NCBI GenBank assembly: GCA_964631175.1
Contig: CAZVWH010000016.1
Span: 1-39,005, forward strand
Reading direction: 5' to 3'
From: CAZVWH01 sp964631175
GTDB lineage: Bacteria; Planctomycetota; Phycisphaerae; Sedimentisphaerales; Anaerobacaceae
DNA length: 39,005 nucleotides
Within the stretch, counting starts at the first letter, position 1, and the number at the start of each line of letters is the position of its first letter. Under the pieces are notes generated by a model. It did not search any database. It was not told the DNA's origin and was given only the letters and a program-made list of their open reading frames with translations. The position numbers and the translations under genes are program-made. Of this stretch, positions 7,728-16,260 are shown piece after piece.

Positions 7728-7731
7728 GTTT

Positions 7732-8217
7732 TTACACTGTCGGCCAACTGATGCCGAACAGCAGCATAAACATCGTTACCAGCAGGCCGAGAACGGCGTA
7801 AACCTCGACCATAACGGCGTAAACGACGCCGGCCTTAAATGCCATCTCGGGTCTTTTTGCAGCCATCAAAATACCGCCGGAGCACACCTTTCCCTGGTAA
7901 ATCGCACTTACTAAACCTGCAAAGGCAATCGGTAAACAAGCTATCAGCACCTCCAAACCTTGTCCGTAGGTCAATTGCGGCACTTTCTTCTCGAAAAAGT
8001 GAAGTTGAAGCATAACCATAAATGCGGCAAGAAAACCATAGAAGCCCTGAGTACCCGGAAGCACAACCATAATAAACATCTGGCCGTACCTTTCCGGCTT
8101 CTCACTCAATACACCTGTAGCACTTCTGCCGGCAAAGCCAATCCCAATCGCTGAACCAATACCGGCTAAAAGAGCTGCCAATCCTGCTCCGATCAAGGCT
8201 AATGTCAAACCACTCAT
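7732..8217 (-). CDS. atpK: V-type ATP synthase subunit K (membrane rotor ring proteolipid)
   Basis: This is the duplicated, four-helix c-ring proteolipid. Both hairpins are visible: helix 1 LTLALIGAGLAALLAGIGSA, helix 2 with LPGTQGFYGF, helix 3 ending in YQGKV, and helix 4 AVMVEVYAVLG with the single ion-binding Glu. The residues that form the Na+ site of Enterococcus hirae NtpK (Leu, Thr and Gln in LPGTQ, Gln in QGKV, Glu in helix 4) are all present, so Na+ coupling is a reasonable inference. I chose the ATG at 8217 (MSGLTLAL, 161 aa) because GAGAGG lies 7 nt upstream; a GTG at 8238 would add seven residues (MRKRGFR). Lies between I and E as in other V/A operons. Confidence 0.95.
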   Translation of the reverse strand: MSGLTLALIGAGLAALLAGIGSAIGIGFAGRSATGVLSEKPERYGQMFIMVVLPGTQGFYGFLAAFMVMLQLHFFEKKVPQLTYGQGLEVLIACLPIAFAGLVSAIYQGKVCSGGILMAAKRPEMAFKAGVVYAVMVEVYAVLGLLVTMFMLLFGISWPTV

Positions 8218-8251
8218 TCGAAAACCTCTCTTTCTCACTCAAAAACGTTTT

Positions 8252-10219
8252 TTAAATTCCCTTCGTAACATAGATATGCTCATATTTCTTGCTGAGCGGC
8301 ACAAATGATTTTCCACCGCCGGCGAGAAACTTTGGGAAGAATTCTACATATTGAAGTCTCAGAGTATGCACAAATGCACCCAACGCATTTATGGCCATAT
8401 TAAATCCATGTCCGACAACGAGCACAAGCACCATGGCGATAATGCCGAGTCCATAAGGCATTTTAGCGGCAATCTGAGCAATGACGTTTATTGCCATAGC
8501 CAGCCCGGCTGTAACCATACCGAGAGCCATCAACCTCAGGTAGCTCAGCACATCCCCCATAAAAAATATCGTGCTAAACAAGTTGTACAGCCCCATGCCG
8601 ATGCGACCAGCCCAGCTACCTTCGCGATGACTAAATAGCAAAATTGCTCCAGCCGGAACAAGAGCTGTTACAGTACAAATCTTTCCAATCCGAGCCGGCA
8701 ACATCCCAAACTTGCTCGCCAACAGAAGCACTATCGAATTGAGCATGACCAGCCAGGTTAGCTTGTCACAGACAGCAGCGACATAATCCTTCCGCTTCAA
8801 GCTGTGGCCAAAGGCGATAATCAATCCTGCCATAATCTGTATATATCCCAAGGCCAGCGCGAGCTTGAAGAACATCATTGGCTTTTCAAATGGATCGAAC
8901 CACATCAGCCCATTTCGCGCCTCGGCAAACCATGAGGGTAAATACTCGTGGGCATTGCCAAACCATCCGCCCGTTAGCGCACCGGTAACGACAGTTACAG
9001 CCCCACATATAGCAAGCATCCACATCAGCTTCTTGTCACCCTGGATTTTTTTTGCCAATAGTACCATTAAGGCGATAATAATAAGCCCGTAGCCGGCGTC
9101 GGTCAAACACAGAGCAAAGAACAATGCGAAAAACGGAGCCAGAAATACCGTCGGGTCAACCTCAAAATGCTGTGGCATACCGTAGAGGCGTGTTATTACT
9201 TCAAAAGGTTTTATGAGATGTTTGTTTTCTATCTCGACCGGCATATCTTCGTCTTCAGCCGGTTCAATTCTTGTCAAACTCGACGCCCCAAACTTTGACA
9301 CTATCTTCTCCAGGCGCGGGTAATCGCTTTCTTTGACCCAGCCCTCCAGAAGGACCGTTCGCTGCGTTGCAGGTGCAGTATCTTTTGTCTGTTCTCTGTT
9401 TAGCAGATTACTATAATGGTCGTTAAGAATTTCGAGCTTGAGTAAATTTTTCGATAATGCCGCGGCAGAATTTGTATAGCTGTGTAATTGGGTCTCAGCT
9501 TCGTTTAACCTTTTGGTATGCTGTTTTATTAGTTCTGCTACGGTCCCGGTCCAGGAACCGAAATTGACAGGCTCAAACTCCGCTGAGCGCAGCAGCTTTT
9601 GAACCTCACCGACATTTTCTTTCAAACAGACCACAAGGCAGGCAGAACGGTTGGCTGTTGCTCCTACCTGCTGAATTGCACTTGTCAGCTCTGCTATATG
9701 TTCTTGTATCTGCTCAAACTGACCTGCTGGAAGCAATCCCACCAGACAAGTTGCCTGTTGAAGCTGGCCTATTTCTTCGACAGGACTCTGTAGAGATTGC
9801 CACGGGCTGAGCTGTTTTAAAGTGCCGAGAAGACTTTCGCGCTCACTGTTGAGCTTTTCTATCGATGATTCCAGCCGCTCACACTCGTCGATAATCTTGA
9901 GAACTTGCTCGTCTGAAACAACATCATTGTATGATTGCTCATCAATGACAGTACGCGGCGATAGAACACCAGCCAGACCCTTTTTGGCCTCGGAATAATT
10001 TTTAAGAAAGGCGATGCACTTTTGGAGGCGATGTAACAGCTCTTCAATATCTCGTGGCCGTTGGGCCGCTGCAGCCAAATCAGGTGAGTCCCTGCTAACC
10101 ATTGCCTCCTCGGCATTGAGAACCTGACAGATACCTTCGCTCTGCATCGCCTCTAAAAGCTCGGATGCTTCGGTGCGGTAGCTGACGATTATCACTTTTA
10201 TCATTCGGGCTACAGCCAT
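8252..10219 (-). CDS. atpI: V-type ATP synthase subunit I (membrane stator)
   Basis: Subunit I (homologue of eukaryotic subunit a) is the membrane stator that provides the ion half-channels. It is 655 aa: a cytoplasmic N-terminal half rich in helices and coiled coil (to about residue 350) that contacts the E/H peripheral stalks, then a membrane half with seven to eight helices starting at DPTVFLAPFFALFFALCLTDAGYGL. The segments LSYLRLMALGM and the final helix VVGHGFNMAINALGAFVHTLRLQYVEFFPKF are the diagnostic C-terminal motifs. The key Arg of the translocation path is plausibly the one in SYLRLMALG. Only two bases separate it from the upstream small coiled-coil gene. Confidence 0.95.
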   Translation of the reverse strand: MAVARMIKVIIVSYRTEASELLEAMQSEGICQVLNAEEAMVSRDSPDLAAAAQRPRDIEELLHRLQKCIAFLKNYSEAKKGLAGVLSPRTVIDEQSYNDVVSDEQVLKIIDECERLESSIEKLNSERESLLGTLKQLSPWQSLQSPVEEIGQLQQATCLVGLLPAGQFEQIQEHIAELTSAIQQVGATANRSACLVVCLKENVGEVQKLLRSAEFEPVNFGSWTGTVAELIKQHTKRLNEAETQLHSYTNSAAALSKNLLKLEILNDHYSNLLNREQTKDTAPATQRTVLLEGWVKESDYPRLEKIVSKFGASSLTRIEPAEDEDMPVEIENKHLIKPFEVITRLYGMPQHFEVDPTVFLAPFFALFFALCLTDAGYGLIIIALMVLLAKKIQGDKKLMWMLAICGAVTVVTGALTGGWFGNAHEYLPSWFAEARNGLMWFDPFEKPMMFFKLALALGYIQIMAGLIIAFGHSLKRKDYVAAVCDKLTWLVMLNSIVLLLASKFGMLPARIGKICTVTALVPAGAILLFSHREGSWAGRIGMGLYNLFSTIFFMGDVLSYLRLMALGMVTAGLAMAINVIAQIAAKMPYGLGIIAMVLVLVVGHGFNMAINALGAFVHTLRLQYVEFFPKFLAGGGKSFVPLSKKYEHIYVTKGI

Positions 10220-10221
10220 AA

Positions 10222-10572
10222 CTAATCTCTTAAGCAGGGAACCGGATTGTGTGGTGATTCTGAGAAATGCACGCCCAAGGAACTCATTACTCTTCCAACG
10301 GCCCCGGCTATTTTACTCTTTACTTTATTTTGCAGTTCATGCCGCTGCTTTTGGGCCCGAGCTTTAAGATTTTCAACTTCCTGCTGTGTTTGTGCCTCTG
10401 CCTGGGCAACAGCTTCTGCTATCGCTTTCTTCCTTTCCTGCTCAGCCCTCTCCATGAGCTGACGGTGCTGCTCTCGGCCTTGTTCAGCTTGCTTGGCTGA
10501 TTCAGCTTTAGCCTGTTCGATGATTTGCTGAGCCTGCTGCTCAGCCTGTTTGACTCTTTTTATCAATTCCAT
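10222..10572 (-). CDS. V-type ATPase peripheral-stalk coiled-coil subunit (G/H type)
   Basis: The 116-aa protein is almost entirely helical and rich in Glu, Gln, Ala and Lys: MELIKRVKQAEQQAQQIIEQ begins the coiled coil, which continues to about residue 90, followed by a short tail. This is the form of the bacterial/archaeal V-ATPase G/H subunit that pairs with E to make the peripheral stalk. It is the first gene of the operon, with a strong Shine-Dalgarno (AGAGGA 6 nt before ATG), and lies 2 bases before atpI. The final residues (HFSESPHNPVPCLRD) look non-conserved. Sequence alone gives only the coiled coil; the assignment rests mainly on position. Confidence 0.85.
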   Translation of the reverse strand: MELIKRVKQAEQQAQQIIEQAKAESAKQAEQGREQHRQLMERAEQERKKAIAEAVAQAEAQTQQEVENLKARAQKQRHELQNKVKSKIAGAVGRVMSSLGVHFSESPHNPVPCLRD

Positions 10573-10905
10573 ACGAAATCCTCTTGCTAAACAATTAAAA
10601 GTAGTAAAAACAAGCAGATTACAATATTATTTGCAGTTGCTCAATAAATAAGTGTGATCGAAGCAAAACAAAAATTTGCCCACATGGCTTACTCTGATAA
10701 GCGAGTTTGTCTCCTTATAAAGCAAAAGGTATCTTTTGCTTCATTTTCGATAGATTTGAGAAAAAGTTTAGCGCCGGTTTTAGCCTTTATCCTCTTTAGT
10801 TACTTGTCCTGGATAGGAAGTTTCGTTTTTTCCTGATGCAACGTGTATTGACTATACTATTTTTTTTGGGCGAATGGCAGCGAGAACCCGGCGTAAGTTG
10901 ATTAT
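10573..10905 (-). promoter_or_regulatory. 333-bp gap upstream of the V-ATPase operon; likely holds its promoter
   Basis: No convincing gene is seen. On the minus strand TTGTTT, 17 nt, TTTATT lies roughly 90-60 bases before the first ATPase gene and is a possible sigma-70-type promoter, but this is weak. The gap also holds a perfect 9-bp hairpin (AAGCAAAAG at 10720-10728 with CTTTTGCTT at 10733-10741, loop GTAT) that could end transcription from mdh. Confidence 0.35.
10720..10741. terminator. Hairpin between mdh and the V-ATPase operon
   Basis: Nine perfect base pairs with a 4-nt loop. The stem is A/T-rich and the arm itself ends in a short T run in both directions, so a weak bidirectional terminator is possible. 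Confidence 0.45.
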
Positions 10906-11838
10906 CTAAAGGAGCTTATCAACCTGAGCTGCGAGCTGTTTTACGTGAGCAAGTGATTTTTCGAAGGAAGTCCGTTCGGACTCATTCAAATCAAGCTCAA
11001 TGATTTTTTCGGCACCATTTTTGCCGAGAATAACGGGCACGCCGACAAAATATCCGCCTGTATTATACTCGCTATCGCAGTAAGCACAGCAGGACATCAC
11101 GGTTTTTTTATCTTTGAGGATAGCTTCCGCCATTTTAACCGTCCCAGCAGCAGGGGCGTAAAAAGCGCTGTAGCTGAGCAGATTTACAATTTCAATGCCG
11201 CCTTTTCGGGTTCTATCGACCAGCTCTACAATTTTTTCTTCATCGAGCAGCTCGGTTATGGGTATTCCGCTGACGGAGGTAAATCTGGGCAGCGGCACCA
11301 TATCATCGCCGTGGCCGCCCAATAAGACGGCCTTTATATCCTCTACGCTTGTGCCAAGCTCCTGAGCAAGAAAATAGCTAAATCGTGCCGAGTCCAGAGC
11401 ACCAGCCATGCCTATAATTTTGTTCTTAGCAAAGCCTGTAACTTTGGCTGCGGTATAAACCATTGCATCGAGGGGATTGCAGACGATAATAATGATACTG
11501 TCGGGTGAGTATTCAGCAGCCTTCTGGCTGACACCCTTGATGATTTGGACGTTCTTTGCAAGCAGGTCGTCACGGCTCATGCCTGGTTTGCGGGGTAGGC
11601 CGCTTGTTATTATGACGATATTACTGTCGGAGGTTTCCTCCCAGTCGGTTGTGCCGATTATCTCGCAATCATAAAGCTGAACAGGACTTGCTTCAGCGAT
11701 ATCAAGGGCTTTGCCCTCGGCGAGTCCCTTAACTATATCCAATAGGACAATATCGCCGAGCTGTTTCATTGCGGCGATGTAAGCAGTTGTCGCACCGACG
11801 TTGCCGGCACCAACTATAGTTATCTTATCCCTTGCCAT
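10906..11838 (-). CDS. mdh: Malate dehydrogenase (NAD-dependent, LDH-like type)
   Basis: This enzyme catalyses malate + NAD+ = oxaloacetate + NADH in the citric-acid pathway. It is 310 aa. The dinucleotide-binding loop is GAGNVG (residues 10-15). Asp at the end of beta-2 (VLLDIVKG) indicates NAD preference. The mobile loop PRKPGMSRDDLL holds Arg83 and Arg89, the pair that marks malate rather than lactate specificity. The catalytic His176 is in GGHGDDM, with Asp149 and Arg152 in GALDSARF. AGGA lies 7 nt before the ATG at 11838. It is probably transcribed on its own, since long gaps lie on both sides. Confidence 0.96.
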   Translation of the reverse strand: MARDKITIVGAGNVGATTAYIAAMKQLGDIVLLDIVKGLAEGKALDIAEASPVQLYDCEIIGTTDWEETSDSNIVIITSGLPRKPGMSRDDLLAKNVQIIKGVSQKAAEYSPDSIIIIVCNPLDAMVYTAAKVTGFAKNKIIGMAGALDSARFSYFLAQELGTSVEDIKAVLLGGHGDDMVPLPRFTSVSGIPITELLDEEKIVELVDRTRKGGIEIVNLLSYSAFYAPAAGTVKMAEAILKDKKTVMSCCAYCDSEYNTGGYFVGVPVILGKNGAEKIIELDLNESERTSFEKSLAHVKQLAAQVDKLL

Positions 11839-12206
11839 ATAAATTTCCTATAACTTGGTTCTCAAGTAAAAAGACAAGCGCTGCCTGTCATTCTCCGCAG
11901 TAGTACTACTACGAAGTACGAAGCTTACGCGAGGACAAGGATTATAAGCAAAAAAACAGCACATTGCTAACATAAAATATGACCTGCAGTTGCTTCCGTG
12001 CTTGCTGCTTATTAGAAGTAAATTTTTCTTTGACATACTATATATTGCCTTTAGAATATTGCGAGCGCCAAATGTTGTATCGTATTGATAGGCGCTACAA
12101 ACATGCGGACAGCGGATTGAAAAGTAAAACGCTGACGGCCCACCGAAGGTGGGTTTGATTCGGTCCGGGCCTTCGGCCTGGTCGCCATGGGAGGTTAGCT
12201 TGGCTT
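11839..12206 (+). promoter_or_regulatory. Divergent mdh/nrdR intergenic region with structured nrdR leader
   Basis: This 368-bp region separates divergent mdh and nrdR and must hold both promoters. Near nrdR there are two strong hairpins: CCCACC-GAA-GGTGGG at 12139-12153 and a 7-bp stem at 12165-12181 (CCGGGCC-TTC-GGCCTGG, one G-U pair), ending just before the GGGAGG ribosome-binding site (12188-12193). This could be a structured 5' leader that controls nrdR. I do not recognise a known riboswitch class. No gene is supported in the rest. Confidence 0.5.
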
Positions 12207-12698
12207 GTGAGATGTCCCTTTTGCAAGGAAGACCGGGATAGGGTAATTGATTCACGCTCAAGCGATTCTGGCAGGATTATCAGACGCCGGCGCCAGTGCC
12301 TTGTGTGCAAAAGACGCTTTACAACATACGAAAGGGCAGGCGAAAGCTTTAAACTGTACGTAATAAAAAAAGATAAATCGCGGGTTCCTTACGATAGAGA
12401 CAAAATTATTGGTGGTTTGCAAAAAGCCTGTTACAAAAGGCCCATCTCAGCAGAGCAAATCCAGCAAGTAGCCGACAAAACCGAAGAGGATATATTCAGG
12501 AAATTCGATAAAGAGGTCACATCCGCTTTTATCGGCGAAAGCGTAATGAAACACCTGCGCGCTATCGACAAGGTTGCCTATATTCGTTTTGCAAGCGTCT
12601 ATCGCGCCTTCAAAGACGCAGGCGAATTAATCGAGGAAGTAAACCGGGTTATCAAGCAAGCAGAACCGATAGAGCAGTTGAGGCTTTTCGAGCAGTAA
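12207..12698 (+). CDS. nrdR: Transcriptional repressor NrdR
   Basis: NrdR is the ATP/dATP-sensing repressor of ribonucleotide reductase genes. It has an N-terminal zinc ribbon (Cys3, Cys6, Cys31, Cys34 in MRCPFC...RQCLVC) with the basic stretch RIIRRRRQC for DNA contact, then an ATP-cone (about residues 49-139: VIKKDKSRVPYDRDKIIGGLQKAC). The 163-aa length is typical. The start is GTG at 12207, fixed by the invariant MRCPFC; the GGGAGG upstream is 13 nt away, which is rather long. The following gene is a second ATP-cone protein. No NrdR box was recognised nearby. Confidence 0.97.
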   Translation: MRCPFCKEDRDRVIDSRSSDSGRIIRRRRQCLVCKRRFTTYERAGESFKLYVIKKDKSRVPYDRDKIIGGLQKACYKRPISAEQIQQVADKTEEDIFRKFDKEVTSAFIGESVMKHLRAIDKVAYIRFASVYRAFKDAGELIEEVNRVIKQAEPIEQLRLFEQ

Positions 12699-12817
12699 AG
12701 GAGAATCTTAAAAAATAACGGGTAACTACGTAATTTTAAAATTTTCTCAGCTTTTTGCTTTACATTTTTTGTCTTTTATTGTTAAACTTTGCCAATATAT
12801 GGAATGGAGGAGTTGGG

Positions 12818-13405
12818 ATGCAACTCAAAGTTATAAAGGCAGATGGAGCTGTCGAGCAGTACTTGCACACCAAAGTGATGGGGACTATCGATGTTGCTCT
12901 GGGCAAGATTGGCCAGGCTGATACGGCTATCGCCGAAGAGTTTGCTGAGGTGGTGACATACTATCTTTATCATCGACAAGACCAGCGTAAGGTAACAAGT
13001 AACGAAGTCTTTTCCGTAATTAAGGCGGTTCTAACATCTACAGGCTATGAAGAAGCAGCGGTTGCTCTAAGTGAGTACCATTATGAGCGTAAGCTTAGGC
13101 GCTGCCGCGTAGAGGTTGTCTCGGTTGATATCCAGGAGCTGGCGGATGCCGAGCAGCTCGGCAGGGTTGAATCCGCCCAAGGCGGACACAATAGCAAGTC
13201 TTTATGGGATAAGGCCAGAATCGTTAATGATTTAGTGATAAAGTATGGCGTCTGCCGGCAAACGGCACGGATGATCGCTTCAATGGTTGAAGAGAAAATC
13301 TTTAATATGGGAATCACACTGGTTCCTGTCAGCCTGATAAAGCAGCTTGTATTGGGTGATACCGCAGCAGTTCTACGAGCGCAGCGCCAATTGCAAAGTG
13401 TCTAA
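12818..13405 (+). CDS. ATP-cone domain protein of unknown function
   Basis: The 195-aa protein begins with an ATP-cone: MQLKVIKADGAVEQYLHTKV through about residue 90 (nucleotide-binding regulatory domain of ribonucleotide reductases and NrdR). The C-terminal half (about 95-195) is helical and not recognised; it contains KARIVNDLVIKYGVCRQTAR. The start at 12818 is preferred because GGAGG lies 7 nt upstream; the open frame extends 21 codons further but that stretch is unlikely. It lies in the same direction as nrdR, 119 bp downstream. A palindrome TCCGCC-CAA-GGCGGA (13172-13186) is read in frame as part of ESAQGGH. The role could be nucleotide sensing together with NrdR, which is inference only. 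Confidence 0.82.
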   Translation: MQLKVIKADGAVEQYLHTKVMGTIDVALGKIGQADTAIAEEFAEVVTYYLYHRQDQRKVTSNEVFSVIKAVLTSTGYEEAAVALSEYHYERKLRRCRVEVVSVDIQELADAEQLGRVESAQGGHNSKSLWDKARIVNDLVIKYGVCRQTARMIASMVEEKIFNMGITLVPVSLIKQLVLGDTAAVLRAQRQLQSV

Positions 13406-13449
13406 GCTACCTTTAGGAAGTCTTTAACAAAAGCATTATAAATGATTGG

Positions 13450-13480
13450 CTCAGCACTCGCTGGTACGACGAGAGTTGAG
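13450..13480. terminator. Hairpin between convergent genes
   Basis: CTCAGCACTCG (13450-13460) pairs with CGAGAGTTGAG (13470-13480) with one mismatch and one G-U, in the gap between the convergent ATP-cone and TPR genes. It is a candidate terminator, but the T run after it is poor. Confidence 0.4.
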
Positions 13481-13519
13481 CTGTGATTTTCCGCAGCGAA
13501 TCTTTGATTTATTGCAGGA

Positions 13520-16093
13520 TTATTCTTGCTCGCCAAAGCCGGCAATCAAGGCAGCCGACATGTCACGGACCAGCCAGGCCGAATCGTTTTTAGCTACCCA
13601 GTCCAGAACCTTATCGAATGTTCTGTCCGAACTTTTAGCCAGTAAATAAACAGCCATCATACGAACCGGCCACTTAGAATGGTTCAAATTCTTTGCTACC
13701 GCATTCATCAATTCACTATCCAACGGCAAATTCGCAGATCGTCGGTCGAGAGCCCGAGGGGCCAGATTCCCAGGGAAACGGCCAGGTCCAGAAAGCATCT
13801 CCGCCATTGTATGAACCTTAACCACCCACTCGTCCTCGGCGGGATTGAGCAATAATCCGGACTCCTTTAATAACGCCGATTTCAGGAGATCCGGCATCCA
13901 GTCGGCATACTTATATCTATAAATTATACCATGCTCAGCCATTGCTTGTTGTTCCCTCAGAAGTCCGACAAATAGCTCCGCGATGTTGATTTTTTGACCT
14001 GTCCGACCCGTTAAGATTGAGTCGAATCGGCTTTGTAGGAAACTGCTGCTAAGATCGATACCTGGCCGGCTCACCATCACCTTAACCGGTTTTATATCAA
14101 TTAATCTATTGATTATCTCGCCCTGGTCAGTCACGATGGGGTCGAGATAGAGGGTAAATTCTATATTTAAAGATGCCTGAGGATGGCTAAGTAAAAGCTG
14201 CCTGAGTTCGCCTGTAAAAAGATGCACAGAGATAACAATGCTATTGCCCGGCTCGACAGACCGAGCGGAGCCAATCTTACGAGATACTAACTTCGGTATC
14301 TCTTTATTAAGGTCACCATTTATAGCGGCATCAATCCTGATATTACCATTGAATAAACCATCATCACTAATTATTAGCGGCTCAGAGGAGTTATTTACTA
14401 TTTCAATCTGCCCCGGCGAGGCGAATTCGCTGCTATATGGAAGCTCACCACTGCCGATATTAAAACGAATCGAGATTATCTCATCCGGCCTCATAAACTC
14501 TGGAACGATTGGTTGTCCAAAACTATTTCTCAGCGTTATCAAGACATAATCAGGATGAATCGGCGGGACATACTCTAGGCCCTGCTGAGTCAAAATCTCC
14601 TTGGCGCGTTCCGCTGCCAGTGACGCCGGGTCTTTAGATATCGCGGACTTTAGAGTCTCAATCGCTGCATCTTTCTGTCCCTGGGCCAATTGCACCTGAG
14701 CCTGTACTAAATCTGCGATTTGATTATGTTCATAATTTTCTAAAAGCGGCTTGGCCCAATCTAAGTGCTGATTCATAACCAGCGAATAAGCCAGAAGAGA
14801 GGCCGCTACAGCCGAATTTGGGTCGGTCGAGTAGGCTTTGTTGGCCCAGTCCAGAGCTTTGAGTGCGTCCTGCCGGGCAAAACAATAAAACCATGCTAAT
14901 TGCTTAGCGCCTAAGCCGCCCTCTGCTCGGGTTGCCGAAAGGTCCGCCATGGCGGATTGAGCTTTAAATTCGGCAGCCTGTAATATCCGGTTCGCCTGTT
15001 CTGTGTCGCCGATTTTCGCTGCTGCTTTGCCGGCAATAGCTTCCATAAGGATATCGAACCGGCCACTTCCGCGAATACGCTCGGCAATTTCTAAACATTT
15101 GCTTTGGTTTTGTTCAGTATTATAGTTGCTGATTATCCAAGGCAGATAGATATTGGCCGGCAGAGGCTCATTCGGATATAAACAGCTAAACAATTCAGCG
15201 CAATATTGATAGGCGGCAGCGGTAATCTCGTAAACGTGTCCGCTCTGAGCTGATTCGGCGTATTGTGCAAAAGATAATGCGGCATCGATATCGAAAGGAT
15301 TTTTGCGCAACATAAATCTTAGATGCTCAAAATACATTATAGGACTGACTTTCTCAGGACTAAGCTCAACGAGCTTTGCAAATGCGCTGCTATTGTATTT
15401 GTTATTCTTATACGCTCTAACGAAGAGAGATTCCGCAGCACCAAAATCGGCCTTTTCCACCATTATCAAGCCAAGCAAAGTAGCCAATTCAGATTCGACA
15501 ACGGAGTTTTTGCCGTCCAGATTTGCCAAAAACTGCTCCAAGATTTTCTCCCGCTGTTCACGAGTATCACAATAATCAAGCAGATACGAAATTGCCTTTC
15601 TTACTACCTCCAGGTTAGCTGATTCATTCATATAATCATCAAGCCAATAGTACATCTGCTGTGAATAGCCCCGTTGCGAATGCTCACAAGCAAGCCTAAT
15701 TAATAGCGGTTCAATTTTGCCGAGCCGTTCCGGCATTGGACCCAATTCCTTCGCAGCAGTTAAGAATAAAATTGCCTGTTCAGCCTGCGAGGTGGTGGTA
15801 TATTCGGAGCCGGCCAGCTCACATGCTATCTCATAAAACCTTTCGCTAACTGACGGCAAAACCGCCGGCTCAATCGATGAAACCGCGCTGCCGGATGATT
15901 CCGACTCAAATAGGTTCGGTGTGTTTGGCGTAATTGATTTCTGCTGCCCAACTGACCGGGATGAAGTTCGTGACTGGAGCAAATCCTCTATCCGCTTCTG
16001 CAGGGACCCGTCAGGACGGATTCCCGCTAAGGCAGAGAATGAACAGCAAAGAACTGCCGATAATATTACTAAAAGAGACCTTCCCTTGGGCAT
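13520..16093 (-). CDS. Large exported TPR-type protein
   Basis: The protein is about 857 aa. MPKGRSLLVILSAVLCCSFSALAG is a Sec signal peptide. The middle (about 130-480) is a series of degenerate tetratricopeptide-like helical repeats, e.g. ATLLGLIMVEKADFGAAESLFVRAYKNNK and AYSTDPNSAVAASLLAYSLV. A beta-rich region follows (about 490-650: PIHPDYVLITLRNSFGQPIVPEFM), then a helical C-terminus with HEAT-like units (LNHSKWPVRMMAVYLLAKSS, VAKNDSAWLVRDMSAAL). I chose the ATG at 16093, with GGAGAG upstream; 16105 is a close alternative, and the longer frame to 16264 has no support. It is likely periplasmic and mediates protein contacts. The exact function is unknown, but the architecture is common in Planctomycetes. 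A TCCGCC-AT-GGCGGA palindrome lies in the frame at 14943-14956. Confidence 0.85.
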   Translation of the reverse strand: MPKGRSLLVILSAVLCCSFSALAGIRPDGSLQKRIEDLLQSRTSSRSVGQQKSITPNTPNLFESESSGSAVSSIEPAVLPSVSERFYEIACELAGSEYTTTSQAEQAILFLTAAKELGPMPERLGKIEPLLIRLACEHSQRGYSQQMYYWLDDYMNESANLEVVRKAISYLLDYCDTREQREKILEQFLANLDGKNSVVESELATLLGLIMVEKADFGAAESLFVRAYKNNKYNSSAFAKLVELSPEKVSPIMYFEHLRFMLRKNPFDIDAALSFAQYAESAQSGHVYEITAAAYQYCAELFSCLYPNEPLPANIYLPWIISNYNTEQNQSKCLEIAERIRGSGRFDILMEAIAGKAAAKIGDTEQANRILQAAEFKAQSAMADLSATRAEGGLGAKQLAWFYCFARQDALKALDWANKAYSTDPNSAVAASLLAYSLVMNQHLDWAKPLLENYEHNQIADLVQAQVQLAQGQKDAAIETLKSAISKDPASLAAERAKEILTQQGLEYVPPIHPDYVLITLRNSFGQPIVPEFMRPDEIISIRFNIGSGELPYSSEFASPGQIEIVNNSSEPLIISDDGLFNGNIRIDAAINGDLNKEIPKLVSRKIGSARSVEPGNSIVISVHLFTGELRQLLLSHPQASLNIEFTLYLDPIVTDQGEIINRLIDIKPVKVMVSRPGIDLSSSFLQSRFDSILTGRTGQKINIAELFVGLLREQQAMAEHGIIYRYKYADWMPDLLKSALLKESGLLLNPAEDEWVVKVHTMAEMLSGPGRFPGNLAPRALDRRSANLPLDSELMNAVAKNLNHSKWPVRMMAVYLLAKSSDRTFDKVLDWVAKNDSAWLVRDMSAALIAGFGEQE

Positions 16094-16260
16094 TTGTCTC
16101 TCCATACTCAAAGTCCGCAAAAAAAAGCGTATAGACATATTTCGGGTAATTGGCTTATCCGCTTTAGATAGAAACTTCGATAAAATCGTTAAAAGCCGCA
16201 AAATATAAACCCCCGACTTCGGCAAATTCAGTCGAGTCGTAAAACCGGCAGCTAAATATA

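Noticed and set aside
10654..10836. 60-codon plus-strand frame with a hydrophobic end in the mdh/V-ATPase gap
   Set aside because: It runs through the perfect AAGCAAAAG hairpin, lacks a ribosome-binding site and has no recognised family.
11848..12261. Minus-strand open frame overlapping the nrdR leader
   Set aside because: It overlaps the nrdR start, has no recognisable domain, and its composition looks like translated hairpins.
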